The position numbers and the translations under genes are program-made. The notes under the pieces are model-generated. The model was not told the DNA's origin. It saw only the letters and a list, made by a program, of their open reading frames with translations, and made no database searches. A DNA stretch of 64,000 nt from Candidatus Calescibacterium sp. (GTDB lineage: Bacteria; Calescibacteriota; Calescibacteriia; Calescibacteriales; Calescibacteriaceae): contig JANXBU010000010.1 of NCBI GenBank assembly GCA_025060505.1, forward strand, positions 1 through 64,000, written 5' to 3'. The stretch's first letter is position 1. Every line of letters starts with the position of its first letter. Positions 44,501 to 52,400 of the stretch are shown here, one piece after another.

Positions 44501-44599
44501 TCAAAGATGGAAACAGATTTTGAAAAATTGATAAGTGGCGACTACTGGGTTTCCCCTGTTTGCACAGGAAAAAGAAGATATCTTATATTTAGCCCATAG
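41576..44599 (+). CDS. Penicillin acylase-family (Ntn hydrolase) lipoprotein
   Basis: 1007 residues from the ATG at 41576, which has GGAGAG just upstream. A signal peptide with lipobox (FHFSCKQT) predicts a lipid-anchored protein. The Ntn-hydrolase core is clear: the nucleophile Ser245 starts the predicted beta chain in RASNNFVISG, then ENDPHLPVPSPAVWLP, FPGVPIVIIGGGQNVCWGVT and VAADVSD. Family members cleave amide bonds in penicillin G, acyl-homoserine lactones or acyl peptides; the natural substrate here is unknown. It is longer than usual (about 750-850), with a Cys-containing insert around 'DVCSVSPLPSDV' and 'ICRDGLPQNC'. Confidence 0.88.
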   Translation: MSYYRNLYTMKFALFLFLLVFHFSCKQTDRTKPYQLSAPVQVIIDECGTPHVFAQNEEDAFYTLGWIQAHFRLFQIDMSRRMAVGRTSEIFPDELTFDRFVRGLGFAEFSKRTYSSFEDTGIAKKIKIFIDGVNRYIDDAVEGREFGGIRARIPPQYQILGIVPEKLRPEEVVAIGKLRSFALSSSLFTEGILKIFQALFGLDFERKFTLGSLEKVSIVDTFPRSRLNPFSSLDAFEIFRFPRASNNFVISGRITKTGYSYVENDPHLPVPSPAVWLPIHIETPTYSAKGFTFPGVPIVIIGGGQNVCWGVTVVAADVSDVLLTKVKKEGEKYYVQWGKSWKEAEPIEEIVRFKKGDGFEETKVKYLLVPDLGTVVEPTLWMQEEGFTSSMLDVLNIDVKGDENLEKEVRNAIKRVIGYGIPEVDLGSDQQKENNIDNYAVLFVWTGFKPTSEVAAFYSHPKAKDVFEAISFHRFFQAGAQNFIVADTKGNIAYYPHADYPIRSFEKPYFPEVSERGYWQSELNDDFTPRAINPESGYIITANNDPIGTTFDNDPTNERFYFGPAYDIGPRAKRGVELIEQSKFYIDELTVAKIINDTGSPVAQRFLPLFFKFVSKDDIKNFYPELSTDMLSIYESLEKWDYIESANSRETLYFESILHMSVAKMVWDNFLTKYFPTLLKEALKQIFPADPGRVDIFYQIGLPPLTNFAFRVFMNYEVSLRIFIPMMEGSDVCSVSPLPSDVRIYFLGQDLCPKDEFMRAVSDLAAFLNKNARICVREENNTCVEYRNICRDGLPQNCVLGDFAGIRLKYMYEFPGSENFEPKYNGKKYFPRSMGTALFYAANFDLMNFSPINLVKSNGNIFTRSTTDWYIKFAEPDPQKDYIAWDHEKDAQSLHYYCVVKPTGTEIWYAIPGGASDDPSDEYFGLMATSWACSKEWLEGVTEGHCAMPQDVAQKLKQKLGVQELTEKERMLSIFSKMETDFEKLISGDYWVSPVCTGKRRYLIFSP

Positions 44600-44680
44600 T
44601 ATATTACTAAGAAAGAAAGATTGACAATTATTCTTTCTGTAATAATTGAAATCATTTTGTTTGTTTATATTTTGCTTTGT

Positions 44681-45001
44681 ATGAGGTTTGTGGTTTTCAT
44701 AACTGTTCCGGATGAAGAGACGGCTGTGAAGATAGCTAAGGAACTCGTTCAGAAGAAACTTGCAGGTTGTGTGAATATAATAAAAAATGTTCGTTCAATT
44801 TATTTCTGGAAAGGAGAGGTTCAGGATGATCCTGAGCTTCTTTTGGTTGTTAAAACCAAAGATTATCTCTTTGATAAGCTAAAAGAAGAAGTGGAGAAGA
44901 TTCATCCTTATACTGTGCCGGAGATCATAGGCTTTCATATAGCAAAAAGTGCGGAGAAGTACGCAAAGTGGTGGGATGAGGTAACGCTGGAAAAGGTATA
45001 G
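44681..45001 (+). CDS. cutA: CutA1 divalent-cation tolerance protein
   Basis: 106 residues starting MRFVVFITVPDEETA. The CutA signature is seen in KKLAGCVNII, SIYFWKGEVQDDPE and HPYTVPEIIGF, with YAKWWDEV at the end. CutA forms very heat-stable ferredoxin-like trimers; its role in metal tolerance is debated. I chose the ATG at 44681 over an upstream start adding a hydrophobic leader, because family length is about 105 and TATATT lies 9 nt before this ATG. No Shine-Dalgarno. Confidence 0.93.
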   Translation: MRFVVFITVPDEETAVKIAKELVQKKLAGCVNIIKNVRSIYFWKGEVQDDPELLLVVKTKDYLFDKLKEEVEKIHPYTVPEIIGFHIAKSAEKYAKWWDEVTLEKV

Positions 45002-45079
45002 GTTTCGTAACGTAGCTTGACTTTCAGTTCTATTCTGTCTAATTCTTATTATCTACACTCGGCTTTATGCTGAGATTTT

Positions 45080-45673
45080 TTATTTCTCAGCGGTTTCATA
45101 TCTTTTCTGAACTATGTCCCAATCTATGGCATTGAAGAATGCTTCGATGTAATCTGCTCTTTTGAGTCCATAATCAATCATAAAGGCGTGTTCAAATACA
45201 TCCATAATGAGTATTATTGGGCATCCCGCAAGGTGTCCGACATCGTGTTCGTTTATCCAAGTGTTAAAGAGCCTTTTTGAAAACGGATCATAGTACATTA
45301 TTGCCCAACCTATACCTCTCATTGCACCTGTTGATTTGAATTCTTTTTGCCAATTGTCAAAGGACCCAAAATCATCTTGGATTTTTTTGTGAAGCTTTCC
45401 TCCTTTATCGATATCCTTTTTGTTTTTGGTCATGTTTTCAAAGTAGTATTCGTGTAATCTCATCCCGTTGAATTCCCACCCGAATCTTCTTTTTATTTCT
45501 GCGAACTCTGGTGTTCCAGCTTTTCCATCTTTTGTCATCTGCTGAATTATCTCGTAGAGTTTATTCGTATTTGTTACATATCCTTGATAGAGTGTGAAAT
45601 GGTTTTTCAGAAGCTGTTCAGAAAAACCCGGTGTTCCTATTAGGTTTTCAAAGTTTTTTGCTTGGTATATCAT
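45080..45673 (-). CDS. sod: Superoxide dismutase (Fe/Mn family)
   Basis: A 197-residue Fe/Mn superoxide dismutase, cytoplasmic (no signal peptide). Metal ligands are the His in KNHFTLYQGY (~25), the His in RLHEYYFEN (~74), and the Asp and His of MDVFEHAFMIDYG (~158-162, variant of DVWEHA). GWAIMYYDPFSKRL precedes the last two. Whether iron or manganese is used cannot be told. AAGGAGG lies 9 nt before the ATG. It is divergent from a Fur-family regulator, the likely controller. Confidence 0.92.
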   Translation of the reverse strand: MIYQAKNFENLIGTPGFSEQLLKNHFTLYQGYVTNTNKLYEIIQQMTKDGKAGTPEFAEIKRRFGWEFNGMRLHEYYFENMTKNKKDIDKGGKLHKKIQDDFGSFDNWQKEFKSTGAMRGIGWAIMYYDPFSKRLFNTWINEHDVGHLAGCPIILIMDVFEHAFMIDYGLKRADYIEAFFNAIDWDIVQKRYETAEK

Positions 45674-45765
45674 ACGTTCTACCTCCTTAAATCCATTTAC
45701 GATATGTCTTTTGTCACCTCTTTTGCAAAAACCGAAAAAATTTTTGAAAAAATTATTATAGAAAG
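45674..45765. promoter_or_regulatory. sod/fur divergent control region
   Basis: The 92-bp spacer contains, on the fur side, an AT-rich run AAAATTTTTGAAAAAATTAT with dyad character and TATTAT (45754-45759) placed 6 nt before the fur ATG. A Fur/PerR box could lie here, but I cannot match a full 15-19 bp consensus. Confidence 0.4.
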
Positions 45766-46230
45766 ATGGAGCAAAGCCGGGACTTCGTCAAAGAATTCTG
45801 GGAAAAAATAAAAGAGAAAGGATACAAGATTACTTCACAGAGAAAATACATAATTGATGTTTTTCTGAAATTGGGAGGACATGTAAGCGCTGAGGATATA
45901 TTTGAGGAGATAAAAAGGAAAAGTAAGAAGGATACACAGGCCAAAAGAATAGGTATTGCAACTATATATAGAACTTTGAAAATTCTGAAAAATCTTGGTT
46001 TGGCTTCGGAGAGAGATTTTGGAGATGGAAGAGTAAGATATGAAGTTTCATCGGAGCACCACGATCATCTTATATGTAAAGAGTGCGGATTAACAATAGA
46101 GTTTATGGATGAAGAAATAGAGCAGAAACAAAAGTATGTTGCTCAAAAGTATGGGTTTCTACTAGTATCTCACAGACATGAGCTTATAGGAATTTGTCCA
46201 AATTGTCTGAAGAAAAAATCTGAAACATAA
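45766..46230 (+). CDS. Fur-family metalloregulator (Fur/PerR type)
   Basis: 154 residues. The winged-helix N-domain (YKITSQRKYIIDVFLKLGGH, then RIGIATIYRTLKILKNLGLA) is characteristic. The metal site includes SSEHHDHLICKECG, and the structural zinc site is completed by CPNC near the C-terminus. Divergent to superoxide dismutase, which suggests an iron- or peroxide-responsive role. Fur and PerR cannot be separated without the regulatory-site residue comparison. TATTAT ends 6 nt before ATG, predicting a leaderless mRNA. Confidence 0.92.
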   Translation: MEQSRDFVKEFWEKIKEKGYKITSQRKYIIDVFLKLGGHVSAEDIFEEIKRKSKKDTQAKRIGIATIYRTLKILKNLGLASERDFGDGRVRYEVSSEHHDHLICKECGLTIEFMDEEIEQKQKYVAQKYGFLLVSHRHELIGICPNCLKKKSET

Positions 46231-46531
46231 TTAAAGTGTAGTACTATATATTTTTAGACTCCATATTTTTCTCATTCATCTTTTGCGGTTGCGTTTTTAT
46301 GTGTTGCAATAGCAGGTTTTATGTATTTTTGGTTCTCTTTTTCTAAAACTCTTTTTGGTTTGTAAAATCTGTTTTACCATATTTTACCATATGGGATTCC
46401 ATCTTTGTAAGAAATTTATTGCATTTCATAATTTACATTTCATAAATCTTTGGTTTTATCCGATATTTGATTTTTGTTTTTCTTTTACTTTTGAAAAAAA
46501 ATAAGTTAAATTATTAAACTAATTCTATATT
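46231..46531. other. 301-bp spacer with two short duplications
   Basis: No gene or RNA recognised. TTTTACCATA is repeated perfectly at 46372-46381 and 46382-46391, and a 14-bp CATTTCATA unit is partly duplicated at 46422-46449. Very AT-rich, likely holding the promoter of the next gene. Confidence 0.55.
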
Positions 46532-47842
46532 ATGAGCATATTAAAATTAGCTCTGCTAATATTAGCGATAGATGTTCAGAATAGATTCTCTATCATTAAT
46601 TTGGGGGTGGGTTATGTTGATATAAGCGAGAATCCAGCTTTTACTATATCAGAGCTTACAATTGGTGAATTTCAGGATTACAAACTTATACCATCAACCA
46701 GATATGTTTCATTTGGGTTCTTTATAGGCGGGGTAAAACTCTTTCCTTCCTTGCTTCTTGATAGAGAAGACAGAACTTTCGAATTTGTAAGGAGACTTCG
46801 AATAATCCCAGGAGGAGGACTGGCTCCTGTTTCAATTTTCTTTTATAGCCAAAGAGTTATCTTCACAATATACTCTGGAGATAGTTCGTTTAATATAATA
46901 CCAAACATAAGAATTCAGTTAATACCTATATCTGACCTGCTTCTTCTGACAATATTCAGTCCTTCTCTATTTACAAAAAAAATATATACGCCGGGTCCCT
47001 ATCCACATTTTGAGGTAAGTCCGAGTGTAAGGGGTATTTCTGAAAGTTTTGATTTTGAATTGAAGTTTGGAGTTAGAACTTACTCATTGATTCGCCCTTC
47101 TTTAAGTCAAGCTGAGCAGATTGCAGTTCAAAATTACACAACAACTGGTGCAAAAAAGATTGTAGGAAGAGAATACAACCAAAAATACGGTGTTATGTTC
47201 TTTGTGAATTTTACATTGGGTTTTGGTCTTCCAAGTTATTATGTCACCAAAGTTGTGACTCGGGAAGAAAGGGAAGTTCAGACAATAGCTGTTGAGTCTC
47301 CTGAGCTCAAAGAAAGACTATCTGAATTAGAGAAGAAATTAGCAGAACTTGAAAAACAGAGATTGGAAGAAGAGGAAAGAAGAAAGCGAGAGGAGGAAGA
47401 AGAAAAAAAGAAAAGAGAAACAGCTGCTGTGGTTCAGGAAGTCAAACCCGCTGAACAAAAAGTGGAACAGAAAGTAGAAGCTCTACCAGCTGATGAACTT
47501 TGGAAAGCTCAGATACTTTTTATAGATAAGTATGAAAAGGGGGGGAAGTTATATTTATCATGGAAAATACCACCAACAGAGAATTTAGAGAGCGTTTCGC
47601 TTGAAAGGTGTCTCGGATATGGATGTAGAAATTTTACAACTGTTACTACTTTCTCTTCAGGGGTTACAACTTATGTCGATCAAATTGTAGAAAATCAGAT
47701 ATACTGTTATAGATTATCTGGTTCAATAATTAGGGTTGAGATCAAGGGTGGAGATAAGGAAAAGTTCAGAGATAGGGTTAATTCATCTTCTGTATGCGGT
47801 TATGTATCTTATAAGGGAGAGCTTGTGAGAGTTTATTTTTAA
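46532..47842 (+). CDS. Envelope protein with beta-rich N-half, coiled coil and C-terminal domain
   Basis: 436 residues, not recognised as a family. The first 240 residues are strand-rich and aromatic, like a small barrel or sheet domain. Residues ~255-310 form a Glu/Lys/Arg coiled coil (KKLAELEKQRLEEEERRKRE). A C-terminal domain of about 110 residues with paired Cys (RCLGYGCRN, later YCYRL and VCGY) resembles a fibronectin-type fold and ends ELVRVYF. The N-terminal hydrophobic stretch (MSILKLALLILAI) may be a signal. Possibly an outer-membrane protein with a periplasmic stalk. Confidence 0.6.
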   Translation: MSILKLALLILAIDVQNRFSIINLGVGYVDISENPAFTISELTIGEFQDYKLIPSTRYVSFGFFIGGVKLFPSLLLDREDRTFEFVRRLRIIPGGGLAPVSIFFYSQRVIFTIYSGDSSFNIIPNIRIQLIPISDLLLLTIFSPSLFTKKIYTPGPYPHFEVSPSVRGISESFDFELKFGVRTYSLIRPSLSQAEQIAVQNYTTTGAKKIVGREYNQKYGVMFFVNFTLGFGLPSYYVTKVVTREEREVQTIAVESPELKERLSELEKKLAELEKQRLEEEERRKREEEEEKKKRETAAVVQEVKPAEQKVEQKVEALPADELWKAQILFIDKYEKGGKLYLSWKIPPTENLESVSLERCLGYGCRNFTTVTTFSSGVTTYVDQIVENQIYCYRLSGSIIRVEIKGGDKEKFRDRVNSSSVCGYVSYKGELVRVYF

Positions 47843-47888
47843 TTTCTTTCCTTTGTCTTGTTAATTATCCTATTGTGTGTTATTTCTT

Positions 47889-48677
47889 TCAGAAAACCTT
47901 TTTGAACTCAGGTTCTTTCTTCTGGAAGAACGATGTTATACCTTCAAGAAACTCTTCGGATAAAACTTGGTGAGCTTGCAGAACCCGCAGATGTCTTATG
48001 TGATTTTCAAGGTTCTCAAAAATATCAGACCACATAAGTTTTTTTATTTTTGATACAACTCCTTGGGGAAGTTTTCTTATTTCATTGACTTTGTTGTTTA
48101 TTTTGCTGTCAAGATCAAGCTCGTCTTCTGCTATCTCGTTTATTATTCCTATTTCAAGAGCTTTTTGGGCTGATATTCTTTGTGCTTCTGAAAGTAGAGG
48201 AAAAGCTTTGGTGAATCCCAGAGTTTTTCCTAAAAAAGGTATTCCTCCGCCATCTGGTATGAGACCTCTTTTGGGGAAGAGTTCATAAAAGTATGCGTTT
48301 TTGTGTGCTATTTTGTAGTCAAACCAGTAGAGCATCTCACAGCCAAAACCGGCAGCAGGGCCGTTTATTCTCCCAATTACAACTTTTGGACATTCTATTG
48401 AATTTTTTATAACTCCTGTGAATTCCTCCACGTGCCACTCAAATAGGTCTATTATATCCTTTCGTGATATATCTTCTCTGGAGCCAGCAAGGTCGAGTCC
48501 TGAACAGAAAGCATCTCCTTCTCCGGTGATAACTATAACATCTACATCTTTTTCCTCCCACGCTTTCTCCAACTCTTTTGAAAGTATTTTGACATCAGAA
48601 ACACCTATTGCATTTTTTCTTGCCGGGTTAGAGATAACGAGTCTCTTTATTCCGTCTTTCCTTTCTATTTTTATCAT
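47889..48677 (-). CDS. Enoyl-CoA hydratase/isomerase family protein
   Basis: A 262-residue crotonase-fold enzyme. The oxyanion-hole segments are ITGEGDAFCSGLDLAG and RINGPAAGFGCEML, and the C-terminal part ends in SEEFLEGITSFFQKKEPEF, typical of the family. The catalytic Glu positions are not obvious; PKRGLIPDGGG has an Asp where PaaG-type isomerases do, so a 2,3-dehydroadipyl-CoA or enoyl-CoA isomerase is possible. No other beta-oxidation genes are nearby. Confidence 0.87.
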   Translation of the reverse strand: MIKIERKDGIKRLVISNPARKNAIGVSDVKILSKELEKAWEEKDVDVIVITGEGDAFCSGLDLAGSREDISRKDIIDLFEWHVEEFTGVIKNSIECPKVVIGRINGPAAGFGCEMLYWFDYKIAHKNAYFYELFPKRGLIPDGGGIPFLGKTLGFTKAFPLLSEAQRISAQKALEIGIINEIAEDELDLDSKINNKVNEIRKLPQGVVSKIKKLMWSDIFENLENHIRHLRVLQAHQVLSEEFLEGITSFFQKKEPEFKKVF

Positions 48678-48821
48678 AACTGTATTTTACTATTTTGCTT
48701 TTTTGTTTTTATTTTCTATTGTTTTTCTGTTTTTGTTCTGTCAATGAAGTATGAAGTAGGTTTTTGAAATTTATATCTCTATACCTTTTTGCTCTTAACA
48801 GAACAATTTGTTTTTCTGAGA

Positions 48822-49994
48822 TCATTTTTTCATTTTCTGTTTTGAATTTTTGGTAGAAAATAATGCTTTTATAAAAGCTTTTGTTTTTGTTATACTTTCT
48901 TCCCATTCTTTGTAAGGATCTGAGTCCCACACTATTCCGCAACCTGTCCAGTAATAAACTTTTGAAGCTATATGCAAGAATATTCTTATTGAGACAAGCA
49001 TCGTGAAGTCTCCATTTTCTTCAAATTTCATTATTGCTCCGCAGTATGGACCTCTTCTTTTCCCTTCAAGTTTCTCTATTATTTGCATAGCAGATTTTTT
49101 TGGAGCTCCGGTTACAGATGCTGGTGGAAATGTTGCAATTAGAATTTCAGATAATCCTACTTTGTTTTCTATCTCTCCTTCAACTTCAGATACAAGATGT
49201 AAAAGTGTTGAATATCTTTCTACATCAAAGAGTCTTTTTACCTTTACATTTTTGCATATTTTACCAAGATCGTTTCTCACCATATCAACTATCATAAGAT
49301 TTTCTGCTAACTCTTTTTCATCTGATCTGAGCTCTTCTGATATTTTGTTTATGGTTTCTTCATCGGCGCCGTTTGGTATTTTTCTTGTTCCCTTTATTGG
49401 ACACTCTCTTATTTTTGCCTGTTGCTTTTGAAGGAAAATTTCCATCGAACCGCTTCCTATGCAGAAATTGGCAAAAGGAGAGAAATTGAAAAAAGCGGGA
49501 AATTTTATCTTCTGAACTCCGATATACCTTGAAAAAATATCGTATGGATTCTCTTCTGTTTCAAATTCGATTCTTCTTGAAAGATTTACCTGATATATAT
49601 CACCTCTGTATATGTATTTTTTTGCCTCTTCTATTGCTCTTATAAATTTTTCTTTCTCGTATCTGTCTTGTGTTTCGTTTATTTCAATTGGTTCTTCTTG
49701 GTTTCTTTCATCTTCTATTAAATTTGATTTTTCTGGATCAACTGAAACGAGAATACAATCTGGTATATTTAGGTCATCCTCTCCAATTTTTAAGTTCTCT
49801 ATGAATCTTGATAGGTTGTATGAGATATATCCAAGTTTTATACCTTTTTCTTCTTCAACGAATTTCTGTATTATCTTGAATGGGTTTTCGTTTATTTTGT
49901 AGTTTTTACTTTTATCTGATATTAATCCATTTTTTCCGTTTACTATCAAGTATTTCTCAAAATCGTGCCATATTCTGTTGCCGAAAATGAACAT
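48822..49994 (-). CDS. pabB: Aminodeoxychorismate synthase component I-like (chorismate-binding)
   Basis: A 390-residue chorismate-utilising enzyme. The core GDIYQVNLSRRIEFE, the PIKGTRK motif (Lys instead of TrpE's Ala, diagnostic of PabB), AENLMIVDMVRNDLG, and PPASVTGAPKKSAMQII are all present. It forms 4-amino-4-deoxychorismate for folate with a PabA amidotransferase, not in view. The N-terminal domain is reduced compared with the usual 450 or more residues. The ATG lies 2 bp beyond the preceding gene's stop, so it is operonic with 49997-51232. Confidence 0.88.
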   Translation of the reverse strand: MFIFGNRIWHDFEKYLIVNGKNGLISDKSKNYKINENPFKIIQKFVEEEKGIKLGYISYNLSRFIENLKIGEDDLNIPDCILVSVDPEKSNLIEDERNQEEPIEINETQDRYEKEKFIRAIEEAKKYIYRGDIYQVNLSRRIEFETEENPYDIFSRYIGVQKIKFPAFFNFSPFANFCIGSGSMEIFLQKQQAKIRECPIKGTRKIPNGADEETINKISEELRSDEKELAENLMIVDMVRNDLGKICKNVKVKRLFDVERYSTLLHLVSEVEGEIENKVGLSEILIATFPPASVTGAPKKSAMQIIEKLEGKRRGPYCGAIMKFEENGDFTMLVSIRIFLHIASKVYYWTGCGIVWDSDPYKEWEESITKTKAFIKALFSTKNSKQKMKK

Positions 49995-49996
49995 AT

Positions 49997-51232
49997 TTAT
50001 TCTGTAATGGCAGGTTCATCTTTGTAGTATTCAAAAACTTTCTGTATATTTTCACCTAATCTGAAAATGAATACAGGTCGTGTTACATAGTTTCCCGGAG
50101 ATATGGAAATTTTTCCGATTTCTCCATCTATTTCTATTTTTTCTGATTTCACATTCGGAGTGATAAGAAGAAGATCGGATAGCTTTTTGAGTTCAGATAT
50201 ATACACTTTTGTTCTCTCAGAAATTTTTTCATCAACTATGTCAACATAAAATATTCTTTCAAAATATCTTTTTTCTATTATGTCTTTCATTTTGTACCAG
50301 AAGAAACCGAGGAAATAAAGATCGCTTGCTCCTATGAATCTGAACTGAGGGATTATTGTTGCTGAATTTCTTGGGTTATCGAGTATCAGTATGCATTTTA
50401 TATTTTCAAATTCTCGTGAAATTGCGGAGAATATTTCCTGATCGCTTACTTTCTTTTTAAGCATCTGATTTCCTTTTTCTCTGAAAAATGGTATAAGATC
50501 TATTCCTTCATACTGTATATTCAGTGGAGCAGATATACCAAATGCCCAAGCAACTTCTTTTATCTTTTCAGCTGTATCTTTTCTATCTTTTGGATGAATT
50601 ATTGAGATAGCCTTGCATTTTAGCTCTCGCTTTGAAAATAGAGAAAGCGCCTCAGATAAATACGAGAGATCTGGAATAAAATATATTTGTTTTTTCAGCT
50701 GATCATTCCTTCTTATGTTCACGACTGTGTTGATAGGACTGCTGTACAGTGGTGTTGATGAGAAATTTATTACTATTTTTTTTTCGTTTCCAATAAGATC
50801 AACAACAAAAGCATCCGGAACAAAGTTAAGGTTCTCGAATCTCTGTAAAGCGTTCAAAAATATTTCTTGGTTTGCCTTGAAGAATTCCGGGTTCCAAGAT
50901 GATGTGACGAAAGCGAATGGAACTTCCTTGGTTTTCGTTTCGATTCCTATTTTTATTTCACTTTCAATTATAGATAAAGCATCTGATATTTTTATTGGAA
51001 AAGATATGGTTGGAAACATTTCATCTATTGGGAGTTTCTTTTCATCCTTGATTCCGATTTTCAGTTGTTGTAATTTTTCATTGGCTGTTTTGAAATCCCC
51101 CTCTTTGAGGTAGTATATAGTTTCTCTGAGGAGAGACTCCGGGTATCTCTCGTCTTCTATCTGTGGTTTTGAAGAAAGGTTTAGAAGACTGAAAATAAAT
51201 ATTGTTGCAAGAACTATTGTGTTTTTAGACAT
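49997..51232 (-). CDS. Exported protein of unknown function
   Basis: 411 residues with an N-terminal signal-like segment (NTIVLATIFIFSLLNLSS) and no lipobox. A short tetratricopeptide-like helical stretch (LLRETIYYLKEGDFKTANEKL) is followed by an alpha/beta region. Its shape (IRRNDQLKKQIYFIP, GASDLYFLGFFWYKM) vaguely recalls periplasmic-binding-like domains such as LpoA/YraM. No confident family. Lies between the acyltransferase and pabB on the same strand, with very short gaps. Confidence 0.6.
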   Translation of the reverse strand: MSKNTIVLATIFIFSLLNLSSKPQIEDERYPESLLRETIYYLKEGDFKTANEKLQQLKIGIKDEKKLPIDEMFPTISFPIKISDALSIIESEIKIGIETKTKEVPFAFVTSSWNPEFFKANQEIFLNALQRFENLNFVPDAFVVDLIGNEKKIVINFSSTPLYSSPINTVVNIRRNDQLKKQIYFIPDLSYLSEALSLFSKRELKCKAISIIHPKDRKDTAEKIKEVAWAFGISAPLNIQYEGIDLIPFFREKGNQMLKKKVSDQEIFSAISREFENIKCILILDNPRNSATIIPQFRFIGASDLYFLGFFWYKMKDIIEKRYFERIFYVDIVDEKISERTKVYISELKKLSDLLLITPNVKSEKIEIDGEIGKISISPGNYVTRPVFIFRLGENIQKVFEYYKDEPAITE

Positions 51233-51251
51233 TACATAAAATGATTAAAAA

Positions 51252-52331
51252 CTATTTCCATATACTTTTTCTTTTCGACAAAAGTTCTGCTATCATATCT
51301 TCTATGTTTGCTCTTACTTCTTGTGATATCTGATTTATAAGAATATCATCTTCTACAGCTTCAGGTGGTAGTTCTGCTGTTTGTCTCATAAGCTTACCAA
51401 ACTTTATGTACCATTTTGATGGAAATGGTATAAATCCGAACGGACCAAGCAAGAACATATTCAGAACTATGGGTAATGTCGGAAGATTAATCATCTTTCC
51501 TATGGAATCGAACCTTGCTACTACTGGATATATTTCTTCTGCTCCAACAACTGCAACGGGAAGCATAGGGGAGCGGGTCTTTATTGCGAGTTTGACGAAA
51601 CCGCCTCTCCCAAATCTTTGAAGTTTATATCTCAAAGAAAAATGTTTTACAATTCCTTTTACTCCTTCTGGAAAAACTAAAACAGCCTCATCTCTCATAA
51701 GAAGTATTTCCGCGTTTTCCTGACAAGCTCTAACTCCTCCAACTCTGTTCATAAGAACTCCAATGAATGGTAGATAGTACACAAAGTTTTCGGCAAGTGG
51801 TCTCAGGTCTCTGTGTGATGGGTGAATTTCTCTGACATAGTATTTTATCATAGCACCGTCTGCTGGTAGTGTTCCGGAATGGTTTGCAACAAAAAGAACT
51901 CTGCCTCTGGATGGTATGTTTTCTCCTCCTTCGACACTGACTCTCCACCACTTCTCGTAAAGAAATCTGAAAAATGGTTTCACAAAATCCTCAAACTTCG
52001 GGTCATATCCGAATTCATCTACGGCGTCGGAGTAGAGTAAAAGCTGATATGCTCTTATAAGCTTTCCTACCGAATTTACATACAAAGCGGAAAGAAGCGG
52101 ATTTATTTTTGAGAGATACTTTGTTATTATTCCTGCTGTTTCTTCAAAGGTCAGTTCCCCCTTTTCGGAGGAATCTTCTATCTCTTCCACTGCATCTTTT
52201 AGAACTTTGCCTATTTCAGTGAAAAGTTCTCTTATTTTTTTCCTTTCATCTTTTCCGAACGCTTGTCTTATTTCTGATTTTTCTGCCTGAGTTGTTTCAG
52301 TATATGCTTTACTTGTTTTATCATTTACCAT
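51252..52331 (-). CDS. Lysophospholipid acyltransferase family protein (PlsC-like)
   Basis: 359 residues. The acyltransferase motif I is VANHSGTLPADG, with His and Asp spaced H-x6-D as in the NHSG-type branch of the family rather than the classic H-x4-D. The second block is FPEGVKG, and later VAVVGAEEIYP and FGFIPFPSKWYI fit. An N-terminal helical region of about 100 residues is extra. It probably acylates glycerol phosphate or a lysolipid; gpsA elsewhere supplies the backbone. Divergent from the aminotransferase gene. Confidence 0.85.
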   Translation of the reverse strand: MVNDKTSKAYTETTQAEKSEIRQAFGKDERKKIRELFTEIGKVLKDAVEEIEDSSEKGELTFEETAGIITKYLSKINPLLSALYVNSVGKLIRAYQLLLYSDAVDEFGYDPKFEDFVKPFFRFLYEKWWRVSVEGGENIPSRGRVLFVANHSGTLPADGAMIKYYVREIHPSHRDLRPLAENFVYYLPFIGVLMNRVGGVRACQENAEILLMRDEAVLVFPEGVKGIVKHFSLRYKLQRFGRGGFVKLAIKTRSPMLPVAVVGAEEIYPVVARFDSIGKMINLPTLPIVLNMFLLGPFGFIPFPSKWYIKFGKLMRQTAELPPEAVEDDILINQISQEVRANIEDMIAELLSKRKSIWK

Positions 52332-52400
52332 AGCTATAATATTAATGAAAAAAATTTGAGTTTTGTGAAACTAATGTTTTTGTAAGGAAAATAGTTCTGT

